Positions 31,958 to 46,513 of a stretch of DNA of 64,000 nt are shown piece by piece. The notes under the pieces were generated by a model. That model searched no databases. It saw nothing but the letters and a program-made list of their open reading frames with translations, and was not told the origin of the DNA. This DNA comes from Thelephora terrestris (taxonomy: Eukaryota; Basidiomycota; Agaricomycetes; Thelephorales; Thelephoraceae). Each line of letters opens with the position of its first letter. The first letter of the stretch is position 1. The translations under genes and the position numbers were made by a program. The stretch is from assembly GCA_015956445.1 (NCBI GenBank), contig WIUZ02000006.1, positions 2,165,001 through 2,229,000 on the forward strand. Reading direction: 5' to 3'.

Positions 31958-32611
31958 TTACTCCGACTTGATAGTTTTTGTTTGCTGAGCCTTCGTCAGG
32001 CGCGTCGTCATGTCTATCGCCATCCCGAACGGCACTAAGAAGAACGGGACGTAACTTGCCAGCAAAAGTGACATTTGGGACTGAGTAGGGCCGGTGGACG
32101 TCCAGAGGAAGGCGAGACAAGCGAACGTCGTGGTGGATGACGAAGCGGAATAGGCGAGCATGAGCGGGTAGTAAGCCTGTGACTTGGGTGGACCGGCGTA
32201 TAACGCCCTCGCGGCGATGAAAAATACCGGTAGTTGGAAGAGCCTAAGAACGGGAGTTTGTGAGTTTCTTCGTCGCGAGTGTGAATGACCCTAGCATCAC
32301 GCACGCTTCGAGATACAAAAACGCGCGGAACCAGTTGAATTCTTGGCCTCCGTGGAAAGCTCCATCTATCAAAGGATCCCCCGAGAAGGAGATATACCAC
32401 TCTGACGCGTCTCGTAGGATTTTCGGTACCAGATGCTGAGGGTATATGGCTTGTACATCGAGCAATACCGTAGCAGGTATGTGGATCTGTAATTTTGGCG
32501 AACCCTCTAGACTTTCGAGGGACTCTATCATCACCACGATGTACTCACCAATATGAAAGCAAGATACAGAAAATCCAAGGGGCGAGAGCTCAGAGGAACG
32601 CGACGTGGCAT
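31958..32611 (-). CDS. EXPERA-domain membrane protein (TMEM97/sigma-2 receptor family)
   Basis: Three exons: MPRRVPLSSRPLDFLYLAFI opens at ATG 32611; exon 2 begins IHIPATVLLDVQAIYPQHLV; exon 3 begins ALFQLPVFFIAARALYAGPP. Four membrane helices are predicted. Family landmarks are YPQHLVPK, EWYISFSGDPL and NWFRAFLYLEA, as in TMEM97, which binds sterol-like ligands in the ER and lysosome, and yeast relatives. Length, about 175 aa, is normal. The C-terminus is polar and lysine-rich (TKAQQTKTIKSE). Function in fungi is poorly known; ER residence is inference from the family. It lies between the convergent SFH5 and the downstream glycerol kinase, only 118 bp from the latter's stop. Confidence 0.82.
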
Positions 32612-32729
32612 GGTTGACGTTGACGTCTTCTATGAGTCCTATGTGGTCGATCGCGGCGCATAAATTCCATGCTACCTATCATACATCATTTCTGCTGAAC
32701 GCCATCGATGGCGCGACCGAGTTTACAGT

Positions 32730-34796
<2,067 letters not shown>

Positions 34797-35086
34797 CGTG
34801 GAAGTGGTTGTCGGGCCTCAAACCTGGAGGGCCGAACGGACCGGTGATCGAGTCGGCTTTGAGGTCAGACCATAATAAGCACGTGGATGGAAGTTTCCCC
34901 CGCTCCGAGTCCGGGACGAAATACGGAGTTTCCTCAGGATCTACCCAGTCCGCATCTCCTGAACAGACACCATCTCAGCAATTCAAGGTTCTCTAACAAG
35001 CGAAAGAACGGCAGTTCGGGTAAGCCGCTGCTTCGTTCGCGCGCAGTGGTCTCACGGAGTTCATCACCGGGTCAGATGTAGATCGG

Positions 35087-38000
35087 ATGGAAAAGCAACA
35101 GGTCATCATCCCAATCGCGCTGCCGCTCTTGAGAGACCCGAACGTCAAGTGCTCTGGCTTTAACACTACAAAAGCGATTGAATGGTCTTTCGTATCTGGG
35201 AAGCCGTGCGCTCTTGCCGCGTGGGGTTTCGCCCCCCAGCTCGAGGATATTCCTTCGCCTCCCCGGGACCTCCAAAGGGCTCCGCTTCGAGGCGCATTTA
35301 TCGGATTTGAAGACGGAAGCGTGTATCTCTTTCATCCCAAAATTGGGACCAAAGCCGACCTCATCAGTCCCGCTCAGTTCCACTTCGACCTCGTAGACTC
35401 GCTGCCACACACCCGAGGGTCCACCCCCTCTGTGACCTCTCGCCTTGGTCGAAACGTTTCCGCCTCTAGCTCTCGATCCTCTCTTAAATTGACCACAAAC
35501 CCTTTCCATCTCTCCAGATCCCGGATAGTTTCCGGGGTGACAACAGAGGCCGTTGAAGCACCCAAGAACTATGTCGATTTTGACGAAGAGCAGGAAAAGT
35601 TAAAAGATTTGTTGAAGACCAAGAGCCCTGTTAAGGAGAGGCATCTTGTGGATAGCGTGTTTTCTTCTGTTGAAAAGAAGATTTCAGTCGACAAGCACAC
35701 AATCCAACCACTGACCGCTATCTCTACCGACACACAACAACGAAACTCTACGAAGAAAAATTCTGAAAGTCGCGTCCCCTCGTCCACTCACTCCAGAACC
35801 CCATCCCACCCAATGAATTCAGCTTCTACGCAGAACTCTCCCGCAATTGCCCCTCTCCAGCTGTACATTTCTGGAGACATCTACTCGCTTTACCTGCGTT
35901 CTCATACGTTTCCACCACGGTTCGGACCGGGGAAAGCAATTTCACAACTTGTCATGGATGAATCCCAACGATACGTTGTGTGTCTCCAAGAGAACGGGTA
36001 TACATATTAAAAACTCATTCTGCACACAGTTCTGACGAGCCGATACAGAGACATTTCCATTCTCTCAGCCATCGATGGTTCTTGTCATGCGTCGGCCAGA
36101 TCCGACTCACCGGTCCTGGTGTCACCCCCTGGGACGGTGGACCACCATACGCTTCATTGCGCTTGGAAATGGAAATACCTTCACCTCGTCAAGACTCAGA
36201 ATGTGAGTGCGATCTCGACACCATAGTCTGGTCCGTCGTTCTGATGCCCTTCGAAGACTACCTTCATCATATGCCTGGCAGCGTCAGACTCGGTGTCCTT
36301 CAGGAGAGACTCGTTGGAGAGCGACCTTCAGGATCACACCCGCGTTTCTGTGTTCTCCTCCACCCACGAGTCCTCTGAAGAGCCCAAACTGGAAAAGATC
36401 GGAGAATGGCGCATTGACGGATGCGCAGGGGGAGTTTCGTGCTGCAAACATACCGATGGTGGGTCCGAGGGATCGAGACAAATCAAATCTGACCTAGACA
36501 AACCAGACTCTTTCACGCTCGTATATGTTGACTTACTTCAGCGGATGATGTCGCACACCGTCCGTCTCATTCCCACCGCCGCAAAAAGACCGCCTCTTTC
36601 CCGGCCGCCGTCACATACTGGTGTTATTGGCTTGCCAAACCCTCTCAATATAAACCCTCTCAATATCCTGAGGGCAACGCACTTGGGAGTTCCCGAAAAG
36701 GCCGAGAGTACAGACTTGGTTGGACGAATCGAGGTTGACAATCAAATCGAGCTGGGCGTAGTCCCTCTAGAGGGAACTATATTAGCGAACAGGACCGTTC
36801 TGACAAACAATGGAAGACGCACAATCTTTTGGACTGAATCAGGGATTACAGTAGGTACCCCTGTAACTCACAACATATGTCCATTTATCCGTTTCAGGTT
36901 GTTCAAGCACAGCCCAGTAGCCTCAGGGAAATGTGGTCAACCACGACGCCTCCTGTCGACGCCGGGTGGATCGATCAAAGTTCATTCATGCTAGCCTACC
37001 CGGTGAGTGTCATTTAACTCTTTCGCAATCTGTCTCATCCTTTCGGACTAGGGATATTGTGAACTCTACACTTTGACCACAGTTGACGCCGACGGTGCTC
37101 CCGCACCCGCGGATGTTCTAACCGCCAATGTCACATGCAATCTCATACGCTCCGCTTCTGTCTCGGGTGCCGAGACCACAATATTCACATCTGCCGGAGA
37201 CCTAATTTCGGCTAACAGTCCCAGGTCTTCGCTGAGATCTGTGGACTTTACCATCTTACCGAAATTCGGAGAAATCGAATCCACTCCACGCTATCATGCC
37301 CTGTGTGAGATCAGCGCCCCAAGAGCTCCAGACGAGGCGCGCGTTTCGGCGTCGTTGGTCCTAGACATAGACTCCATTGTGATTGGATTAAGTAAGTTCT
37401 GACAACCTGCTGCCCTCGGTTTATCCTGATATGAGACTTTCAAGGCGATGGATACCTTAACAGAACATCACTCTCGCGTCTGTGCTCCTCTTCCCCTGCA
37501 CAAATGGCCTCGGACATGCCTCTTCGAGGGCCTATAACCGCCTTATTCCCTGTGGAGAACGAGCGAACGAAAGAGCAACTGATCGTTGGAGGAGCGGACG
37601 ATGGCACCATAGCGTTTTGGTCCGCAGAGTAAGTGTCTACTTTGTGTAACCATGTCCAGGTCTCTTGACATTCTCACAAGGACCCTAAAAATATGCGCAC
37701 GTTGGACTTTGTTCAACACTCCTCTAGCCCATGTAATTCACCCCAAAGGGGACACATTTGGAAGGATGAAGGGGTCGCTTTTGTGTGTCGCACAAGATGG
37801 TACCATTGCGGTCCTCGATATCGATGGATTCCAGTTGTATGTACAAAATCTCGTCCTTGCTTTTCTACCTTTTTCCACCTCACGGTCGCTCCTGAACAGC
37901 TTATATCTCATTCCAACCTCGGTCCATCCCCTCGTCCGGGCGTGCATCGGTGGAGATAACTTGCTGCTGATTTATGAAGACCAACATGCACGGCTCTGGG

Positions 38001-40271
38001 ACATGAGGGCGCAAGAGTTCTGGAGGGCAATGACCGTTGATAAAGCCAACGAACTGGTCGACCAAGGCGGCTGGGCCGAGTGGTGCGTCACATCTCACTG
38101 GAAATTGGCGGTTTTCTAACGATTCTTTCAGGTGCCTCGACGAACCCCCGAATATGACCCCTGTGCTTTCCGGGCTTGATACGTCTCTGCATACCCTTGA
38201 TTCAGGTGTGTTATAGCTACGGATGTCCCTCGGTGCACGCTGACCGAGCATAGCTATGGTATTCAACTTGAATCTCGTCACGTTCCTTCTGAGGTCTCGT
38301 CCGGCGATAGGGCAACCCGCTGCGCAGCTCCATGAATCTGAGAAGGGGAAAGTTCGCTCCGTCCTTTCGATCTTACTGACTTGGGGCTTGAATGAGGGTA
38401 TCGACGAGATTTGCAAGGGAAGGTTGAACATAGTCCCATCTGTCGATGTTGGAGTCGGTTATTCGAAGCGAGTCTTTGGTGTACAGTGATCTGTATTCGC
38501 GGCTGACCGAAAACTCGAGATCTGGTTCCATTTCCTTGTACGCAGGTCATGACTCTGCTAGTGGATGGAGGGTGTCGCCAGGACAGTCGGCAAGTCGAGC
38601 TTTAGCGATATTAACATGCTTGCAGGTCTTGTCGAGAGATGCTGGCGAGTAGATCCATAATTTGTTACCAGCGGGTAATACCATCCTTTACTCACATTTC
38701 ATCAGACCTCAATCAGGATGTGGAGGCTGTGTCAGCATTTTATATCGCTTCGCTCGGGGATTTAGTGGGAGAGGGGTATCATAGCCCTAGCCTTTCGTCG
38801 CTGGCAACCGCGTGGGTACGTTATCCAGGTGCGTATTCTGTCCTCCGCGTAGTTGTGGAGCCTCATTCCGTTCTGTAGACGAGTTTAAGGAACCAGCAAA
38901 AGTATTATTCAACGCTGGACTCGCTCGGTTTGCAGACCAAGAAGTCGCGGGATTGGCCGAGTCGTGGCAACATAAACGTGAGTGCTTTTACCCCGAGCTT
39001 TAACGAGAGTTGAAGAAGACATAAGTTCCATGTTTACAACCGGATGTCGATAAGCCGTCACCGATTTCGGTTGTGGCTACGTTCATCTGTGGCTCGATAG
39101 CTGTGGAGAAATATAGCTTACTGACACCAAGGTCCGCCCCTCGTCTTTCCATCCGCATCAGATGAAATGCTGACATCGCGATTGAAGTTGTCTGACCGAC
39201 ATATCGAAGTCTATCGCAATGTACCTCCATGACGACAGACCCATCTGCAAGATGCTCGCGATAGAACTCTGCTCTAGGGGTTTCAACATCTGGCAATCCT
39301 ACGTCGACGTCATGGGCCTCCTACGATCATTGTTCAGTCTAGCAACGCACACGAAGAAAGACGGGATCACGACGTTGAACGTGGGCTTGGCTGCGAGGAG
39401 CGCGGTTCTGCAGATCACGTCGAGTAACACACCGCTGGTTATGACGACGCTTTCGATGGATATCTTGCACGTCACGGACGTGCAGCAGAGGAAATCATTG
39501 ATGCAGATGCTGGCGTTCTTGATTCGAAAGGTGAACTTGGCGATTTCGGAAAGTAGTGGTGTGCCCGCTTGATTCTGAAGTCGTTCCCAGCGTCCGTTGG
39601 TCATCCAACCGAATCTTCCGCGGTTGATCGAAGCAGTGGTCAAGTCTCTCGATCCAAATGCTGCTGGCGACCGAGAAGCTACCATCGACGCCGCCACGGA
39701 GATTCTCATGTATGTCGTCCAAACGTGAGTCTCCCCCATGTACGATATCTTCTATAGTGATCAAATCTGATGAACCCCGACAGCTTCCCAACTGTCGACT
39801 TCCACATGAACACCCAACGTCTTGCCGTAGGGACGTCCGAAGGGGCGATCATAATGTTCGACCTCAAAACCGCTACCCGCCTCTACGTCCTCGAAGGCCA
39901 CAAACAACGACTCGCCGCTTGTAGTTTCTCCCCGGACGGAAGAAGGTTGGTCACCGTCTCGTTGGACGAAAACGTGGTGTTGGTGTGGAAGGTCGGATCG
40001 AGCTTCTCCAGTTTTTTCAATCCCGGGGCACCCCCTAGGCAAGGCCACGGAAACGGAGGGCCGTTCAAAACGTGGGAGTTCAACGTTGGTGATGCAGGTG
40101 AGAACGGGGGACCCTTGACTTTTTTCGTGAACTCGTTCTCTGACGACCGGGGGGACAACAACAGCGAAATTGACTCCAGCAGAAACCCTGGCTGAACTCA
40201 AGATAGAATGGGTAGCGGATAGGAGCGTGAAGCTGATGGTTCGCGACGTTACGATGACTTTCACTACTTGA
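35087..40271 (+). CDS. WDR7/rabconnectin-3-beta-like WD40 protein
   Basis: A large multi-exon WD40 protein with the C-terminus of the WDR7/WDR72 family. Exon 1 (35087 to about 35998) includes a long Ser-rich insertion. The middle holds a helical region with RSVLSILLTWGLNEGIDEIC (WDR7 has a similar LLxWGLD phrase). The end carries a final propeller: FPTVDFHMNTQRLAVGTSEG, AIIMFDLKTATRLYVLEGHK, FSPDGRRLVTVSLDENVVLV. The last exon closes LAELKIEWVADRSVKLMV...TFTT. Other blocks are GGADDGTIAFWSAE and VAQDGTIAVLDIDG. In animals WDR7 with DMXL1/2 helps V-ATPase assembly and endosome acidification; here that is inference. I place the exons only roughly between 36000 and 39700. The start at 35087 is the first in-frame ATG. 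Confidence 0.75.
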
Positions 40272-40847
40272 CGTGTATCGCTATCAGACCTGTAGAGTTT
40301 TACCTGTATCCTCGTACACTTTTTAATCCAAGTACATATTTTTGATCGTCCGAACGACCGTCACCAATAAAAACTCATCGACCATGTGTGTGTGTGCCGA
40401 AAATGGAGGAGGGGTGGCGATAGCCTTAAGGGAAAGGGTTCCGGCAACGCTAAAGTAGATGGCAGTTCTAGATGACAGCGCGTAACGTAAGTCGAAGAGA
40501 AGAATGGCAACGAAGAAAAAGAGAGTGGTAAGAGTCCGTGGTAATAACGAGAGAGTGGAAAATGAGAGCTGACAAGGAAGGGAACTTTGTGGCCGGTCGT
40601 TAAAGGTGGAATAAGAGGTAGTTCCGAAATAGAGAGGTGATGAGAGATGATGATCAGTCGTTTGGAACGGAAATCGCATGCGAAGTACCAGACATGATGA
40701 GGAGGCGGGGATGAACGAAGAGAGGAGAGGTAGTCATGCGGAGGGATGGTATGCGAAAAGGGACCAAGAAGGACATCCACAGTAATAAAAAAACAGGGGA
40801 GGGATGATGGAAAGCGAATGCGAGGATCCCGAGAACGTTGCTGAAAA
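40272..40847. other. 3' regions of two convergent genes
   Basis: Separates the WDR7-like and Zds1-like stops. Contains a short (TG)n run at about 40385-40396. Minus-strand frames here are low-complexity and not coding. Confidence 0.35.
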
Positions 40848-43550
40848 TTACTTCCGCCGCTGTTGCTGTTGCCACATCGCAAGCGGAGAATCTTCATCGC
40901 CTCTCTGGACAGGGTTCAAAACCGCATGAGCACTCGTTCCTTTCCTCAACTTTCCGTTCGGTTGATGCTGGAACCCAGGGTTCCCGCCCACCTGTTGCTG
41001 TGGAGCACCAGCAGAAAGGGACCTCGAGGGGAGACGGCCGGGTCCAGCCTTTTCCATCACGGGGGGTTGGCCATATGTCATTTGGGGTGGTGATCTAGAC
41101 CTCCTCTGACCACCCTACGGAGAAAAGTCCACGAATCAGGCTGTGCACGAAAGAGGATAGTCGAAACAGAACAGAACCCATACCTGATTGTTCCACGGGG
41201 CTTGGTCGTTGGTAGGTGACATTGCCCCCGGTGGTAACTGGGGTGATGATGACCTTTGAGATGGACCGTTCGGGCCCGGGGGATTACCAGGGTTATAGTA
41301 CGTCATGTTATTCACCGTATGTGGTTGCGGCTGGACGGGCTGAGGGCCAGAATTGTACAGCGCTCCTGGCCGGTTCTGGGATGCATTTCTCGAGTCGTAG
41401 CCTCCGTATTCTTGTTCCATCATCCTTTGCTGCATCTCGTATTGAGGTCCACGAACTGGCATCTCCGCTCTCCTCTGACCAGGTGGACCAGGAGCTGGCT
41501 TCGTCAACGGTCCCCGCTTTGGTTCACGTTTCTGGGCCTGCTGTTGCTGTTGAGCCAACAAGTCCCTCTCTCTCTCCCGTTCTTTCTCTCGCTCCTTCTC
41601 AAGTTCGGCCCTCTCCCTCTCCGCCTTCTCTCTCTCCTCCTGCTCCTTCCTCTCTTTATCTAAATTAGAGTTAGCGTCCTGTCCACCGCCCTGAGATTGT
41701 TGTCCTGTCCCTTGCTGCTGTTGCGATTCTTTCGTCTGGTTCTGTCCCGCTCCGTTCGTTTGGCCCTTGTTATTGATGACGCCTAGGTACCAGAACATGA
41801 GATTTGATATGAGCACCTGCTCGTATAGCGGTCGTCGTGGGTTGGCGAGCTTTATATGGCTAAGTCTGTAGATGGCCCTTTCGACGTGAATGGGGTATCG
41901 AGCATAAGGTCCGCCTGCTTGAGGGGTTGGCGATGGCGCACGAGACCTGGCTTTAGATGCTCCCAGGAGAGCAGCGGCAGTCTCCCTCCCTGACCCAGAC
42001 CCCAAGCCGGTGCCAACGTGTTCTTCGTGCTTCTTCTTCGAACCTCCGAAGAGGGAACCCAGGAACGAACTATCCTTCTCTTTCTCCTTCTCCTTTTCCT
42101 TAGACCCTTTCTTCCCCTTCTCACCACCCCACCCAAAGAAGCCGCCCCTTTTACCCTTGTCTTTGTCCTTGCGATCTTGCGACAAGGGGAGAGGAGGTGT
42201 GGACACGGAGTGGTATGGTTCGGATGCGCGATGCGGTGCTTCAACAAGGGTGATTGAAGAAGCGTCTGGAGATGGCGTCCGTGAAGGGGGCTGCGGCTCG
42301 GTTGTGGGCGTCAGGTGATGTCGCGGTTGGGGGTGGTGGAGAGTAGGTGTCGGGGGAATCGGAATGTCATGCGGTTGTATGGAAGAAAGCTGCTGCGGGT
42401 CAAACTCGACGACAGAGGGCGAGGAAGTGGACCTGTCGTCTGGAGGAGGCTGGGAGACCAACACCGGAACGGAATCCACAGGGTTATCCTCAGCATATGC
42501 GTCGTAGATGAACGCTTCGTCGCTGTATGACTCTGGTCGCGGCAATCCAATCTTGGGAAGTGTCGGTCCACCGAATTCGGGAGAGAGCTCGGGTTCGAAG
42601 ATGGGTGGTGGGGATACTTGGTCGGAGTGTGTGTCGACAGAATTAGTGTGGGGGCCAGATATGCGACGAGACCGGGTCTGGAATTTGTGTGCGCCTTCGC
42701 CAGTCTGACCGGGCTTCCGAATTTTGGTTCTGGCCGATCTACGAAGGATTTGACCTGGTTTCGGGACGATGATAGGCGCGTCCGCTTCATCCCCTAGATC
42801 GGGCATATCCATTTGATCAATTACTGGATCACACAAGGGAGGATTTAGTTGAACAGCATAAAGGATAGTGTATGGAGGGGATAGGGCGGATAGTGGAAAG
42901 GGAGATAATGACGCACCTGATGGCGACATGTTAAAACTAAGGCTCCTTCGCAACACGCTCCTCAGTTTTGAAGGATCATCGGACTGGGATGCCTCTTCTG
43001 CTAGCTCATCGAGTTTTTGTAGGTCGCTGATAGAGAGCTGTGGCCCGGGGTTGTAGTAGCTAGTCCTGTTTCTCCGGAGGGGTACGACTTGGCCCTCGTT
43101 CTCCACGCCGTCGTTCTCCCTGGGTTTGTACTCTCTGTTGAGCATCGATTTCTTCCTACCCAACCCGCTTGATGAAGTAGAGAACGAGCGATCGAGCGAG
43201 GTTGAACCGTCTGCCGGTGTTCTTGCATGCTCCTTGATGAATGCTCTGAACTCTGCGGGGGCAATCTCTGGATGGAGACGAGCGGGGACCCAAAAAAGAG
43301 AGGAGGGATCACCGGAATCGGAAACGTCGTCGTGGTCGTCGGCGCTAGAGCCCGATTCCTCTGCGGAGGAGCCTGAGCTAGAGGCATTCTGACTTGGATC
43401 CCAATAGTTGAGCTGAGCTGCGCCGAGTGCCGACTGGTTTGGGAGGTCGGGATCGAGGACGAGTGCGCCAGGACCACCTGCAGTAGAACGTCTCCTGATA
43501 TCTCGGAGGTTTTCTACTTCACGTTGGATCTCGAGTTGAGATGGTTGCAT
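40848..43550 (-). CDS. Zds1/Zds2-type protein with Zds_C domain
   Basis: In yeast Zds1/2 bind PP2A-Cdc55 and control its location and mitotic exit. The start MQPSQLEIQREVENLRDIRR at 43550 is preferred over an upstream ATG at 43655, because this conserved opening is where the family begins. The N-terminal part keeps ALGAAQLNYWDPSQ and LFWVPARLHPEIAPAEF (Zds motifs). The middle is long, Ser/Pro-rich and disordered. The Zds_C domain reads RYPIHVERAIYRLSHIKLAN then RRPLYEQVLISNLMFWYLGV. A Lys/Glu/Arg-rich coiled stretch and a Gln/Pro tail follow. A 93-nt intron (GTGCGTCA...GATCCAG, about 42917-42825) is in frame and stop-free, and so is easily mistaken for coding sequence. A second intron, 41183-41116, leads to the last exon (41115-40848, ending QQQQRRK). 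Its promoter is shared with the dynactin-like gene, 143 bp away. Confidence 0.85.
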
Positions 43551-43693
43551 TTCGAGAGTACATGCACTCAAGGTCGCAGTCGTCAAGTATTGGGATAGAG
43601 CGAGGTCGAAGGAGAAAGACGAGAGGACGGTAACAAGTCCGGAAAAGGCAAGCACGTCTTCCCCAAGCCAGACCCTCCGCCAAAAAGAAAATT

Positions 43694-44630
43694 ATGTCCG
43701 CTCAAATCGGTTCAGTATTCCTGGGAGATGTACAGAGACATCGGATTCTATCCCCCACTCCCCCTTCGAGCCCCGACCCTGCGACCACAAAAAAGTTTGT
43801 GCCAACGAAGCAATCATCGACCTCACAGAAACAACCGACAATCACCCCGGAACTCTCCCTCGAACTCCGGCTCAGATGGCTCGAAGCACTCCTCTATGGC
43901 GTGAAATCAAAGGACAAAGCCTTCGCAAAGGGTGAAACTCTTCTCGGAAATGCCCAGCAGATCCAGAAGAGGCTTGATGACCTCGTCCAGAACAACGACA
44001 GCCTCAGAAAGTTCATGGACCAATGTACGTGTCCATCTACATCCCCCAACCTAGACATGCCTAACCCTCTCTACTCGGACAGACGACCAGTACGCTCATC
44101 TCCTAACGCTGTCAGGAATCATCCCGAATGCCCTGCCCTCCTACGAGAACATGACCCCATCCGAGTTCGAAACCTTCCTTCAAGAGATGGAACCAGACAT
44201 CCGAGCCGCAGACCGCGATATGCGAGAAATCGAATCACTCGACCAGAAGGGCGTCACCGCAGTTGGAAAGTTGACGAGTACGTGCCCCACCCTGAGCCCA
44301 TGCCAAGCCTGTTCACACCATCAGCACCACAGACTATCAAACATTTCGACCCCGCATCGAAGCGCTCCTTGAAGCTCACAAACAAGACATCGAGCTCGCC
44401 TCATCCTTGGAAAAACGTATAGCAGTCCTCATCAAACAGTACGGAACCCATGTAGGTCTGCTCGGAGTTTCGGCTCGTCGCCGCCTGACACCCGTCGGAC
44501 TTCCCTTCTTTAGGTCGGCGCATTATCTGAGCTATTCGTCGCCTGGGACAACACAATTCGCGAAGCCGAAGACCAGGTGGCCAAACTTGAACGCGACCGG
44601 GCTGAACGCCGCAAGCTTGGATACGAATGA
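43694..44630 (+). CDS. Dynactin p22/p24 subunit (DCTN3-like)
   Basis: Four exons join in frame: the first runs from 43694 to about 44025, the last ends with stop 44628-44630; introns are 57-66 nt. Product about 250 aa, almost all helix: LELRLRWLEALLYG, GNAQQIQKRLDDLVQNNDSL, AADRDMREIESLDQKGV, LLEAHKQDIELASSLEKRIA and finally ALSELFVAWDNTIREAEDQV. The opening LExRxxxLExxLYG and the late LSELFVxWD phrase resemble DCTN3, which in animals helps form the dynactin shoulder that links dynein to cargo. No enzyme motif is present. The match is a matter of pattern, not of strong motifs; another coiled-coil protein is possible. Confidence 0.6.
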
Positions 44631-45078
44631 ATGCTACCGACCCTCAGCGTCAACCTGTCAACATGCCCATGCGGTTTCTCGGCGCCTCGCCCACGCTTGG
44701 CATCTCCCGAGTCCCGGCCGCCTATCCTACTACATATGCAAGATTTTGGATCACCGCTACATCGCTGATTTCATGATGCCTCAAATTAACGTGCCCCCAC
44801 CAGATCGTCAATCACAAACCGCTGCTACGGGAATTACTGCTCATCAACCCAGTAGGCGGCTTCGGCAAGGAGTTATTCGACGGAGATAACTCCAATGCTA
44901 GTACGCTCGAACTTCATAGTCCACAATTAGCCCAGCGGCGAAAAGGACACGCCTGGAGGGATGTCACATGTAAATGGGCGCTCGATTTGAGAGGAAGTTG
45001 GACTTATTCCATTCCCCTACATCAAGTTTTCAGTACTATCTCGTGATACAGATGTTTTGTTGGTATTATACAGAGGCT
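44631..45078. other. 3' regions of two convergent genes
   Basis: Between the stops of the dynactin-like gene and the ZIP9-like gene. Frames here have no recognisable content. Confidence 0.35.
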
Positions 45079-46307
45079 CTAAGAGTGTCCGTGTCCTATT
45101 AGTGAGCTAAGGAGGAGGGGAGCAAACATCCCCAGAACGATAAATGCCAATCGAGTCTTTAGGTTGATATCATCTTCGTGAGCCAATCCACTGGTGTGGT
45201 TGGAGGATACCGGTTGGAGCACAGTTGCAACATAGAGGAAACTTCCTCCCTTGGAAGCCAACGTTCAGCCGAAGAATTATAGGGCTGCCTGAGTTGGCTT
45301 ACGGAGACGAGCATCGCGATTCCCGTCCAGTGATTCTTGCCTCCATCCGCAGACCGGAAAACCCACAGGAAAAGGTAAGTGATGGCCGCACCGGTAGGCG
45401 TGGATGCACTGAATATTGCGAGGAACTTTTTGCAATCTGTGCGATTTACCCCACTCGCCAACAAAGAGATCGTTAGGGCGAGCGCAGTTGGTGCTACATG
45501 CCATTCAATAGCCGATCACACGACAAAGACGCAAGAGCGCCTTACCTTTGTGAATTACGAGAGCAGCAAATATGACCAACGACAACTCTTGTGAGCCTGT
45601 GTCAGAAACGATAGACGATCCCAGCGCGAGGCCATCAGATAACGCGTGTAACACCAGCCCTAAGGTGAGTGTGAATCCCTTTCCCGAGAATGGGATCTTA
45701 AACCCATCTCCAGCTGAAGCCCGGGATGTCGCAGAGCGATGGGCGCTGGTAGATCCTGATGTCGTAGGATGAGGCGATCGAGCAGAGTCTTGCTCCAGTT
45801 CTCCTAGCTCTACATCCACATCGAACTCAACGGTAGAGTCTTTCGGAGACAGATGACTAGAGCCATATATTTGCAGTCCAGAGTGAGAGTGAGCGCCGGG
45901 GATGAGCTGTTCGGTGACGAGCATGAACATGAACCCGACAAGGAGGGAAACGGCGATTGTCGTCGCAGGGAAATGAGCGGGTCTCGAAGAACCTCCTGAT
46001 TCGTTTGATTCTACGATGGCCTCTACACCTCTGGGATAGGCAGTGTCAGAATGGGCATGGCTGAGGTAGATTGAGTGGAACGCACTCTGGAATGATGATT
46101 CCCAACCCGGCGCCGAGAAGCAACCCAGATCCTAGGGCGGTCAACCTAGACATCGAAGACCCTACAACACGTCAGCAAGACTGCGTGTCCCAACCAAGCT
46201 GGGCAGAACTGACTCGAGAACGAGAAGAACAAGGGTAACATTCCGACCGCGAATGACGATGCAGCCAAGAGGGCAGTCATGACCACCAAGGTTATGAGTC
46301 CAGACAT
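45079..46307 (-). CDS. ZIP9/ATX2-like zinc (manganese) transporter
   Basis: A member of the SLC39A9/Atx2 branch of ZIP transporters, which in yeast and animals sits in Golgi membranes. Start ATG 46307 gives MSGLITLVVMTALLAASSFA, the first membrane helix. Exon 2 has MSRLTALGSGLLLGAGLGII, TM2 with the IIPE motif. A long hydrophilic loop follows, then LTLGLVLHALSDGLALGSS, the signature helix with its metal-site HALSDG. AALVIHK and ALTISLLASGVNR follow, then TPTGAAITYLFLWVF. The end is GGSFLYVATVLQPVSSNHTS, then LGMFAPLLLSSLIGHGHS. About six exons with short introns. It belongs to a different branch from the ZIP at 25180-26487. It is divergent from the mitochondrial gene 206 bp away, with which it may share a promoter. 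Confidence 0.82.
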
Positions 46308-46513
46308 GTTTACCACCACTTTGGGCTCGTTTGGCGGGTCGTCCGAGACTGAGTCCTGTTCGTCGTCGACGTTCGTTTAGAGTTCATCAGTGATCGCAGC
46401 TAAGACCCTTCCAGAGAAATCACTCGCCCAGCTTGTGGCGTCATCGAACACAAAGCCACCCTCGAACCAGCGAACCAAAAACACTCCGCCCTTCCCTTCG
46501 CCCACCACGACCT

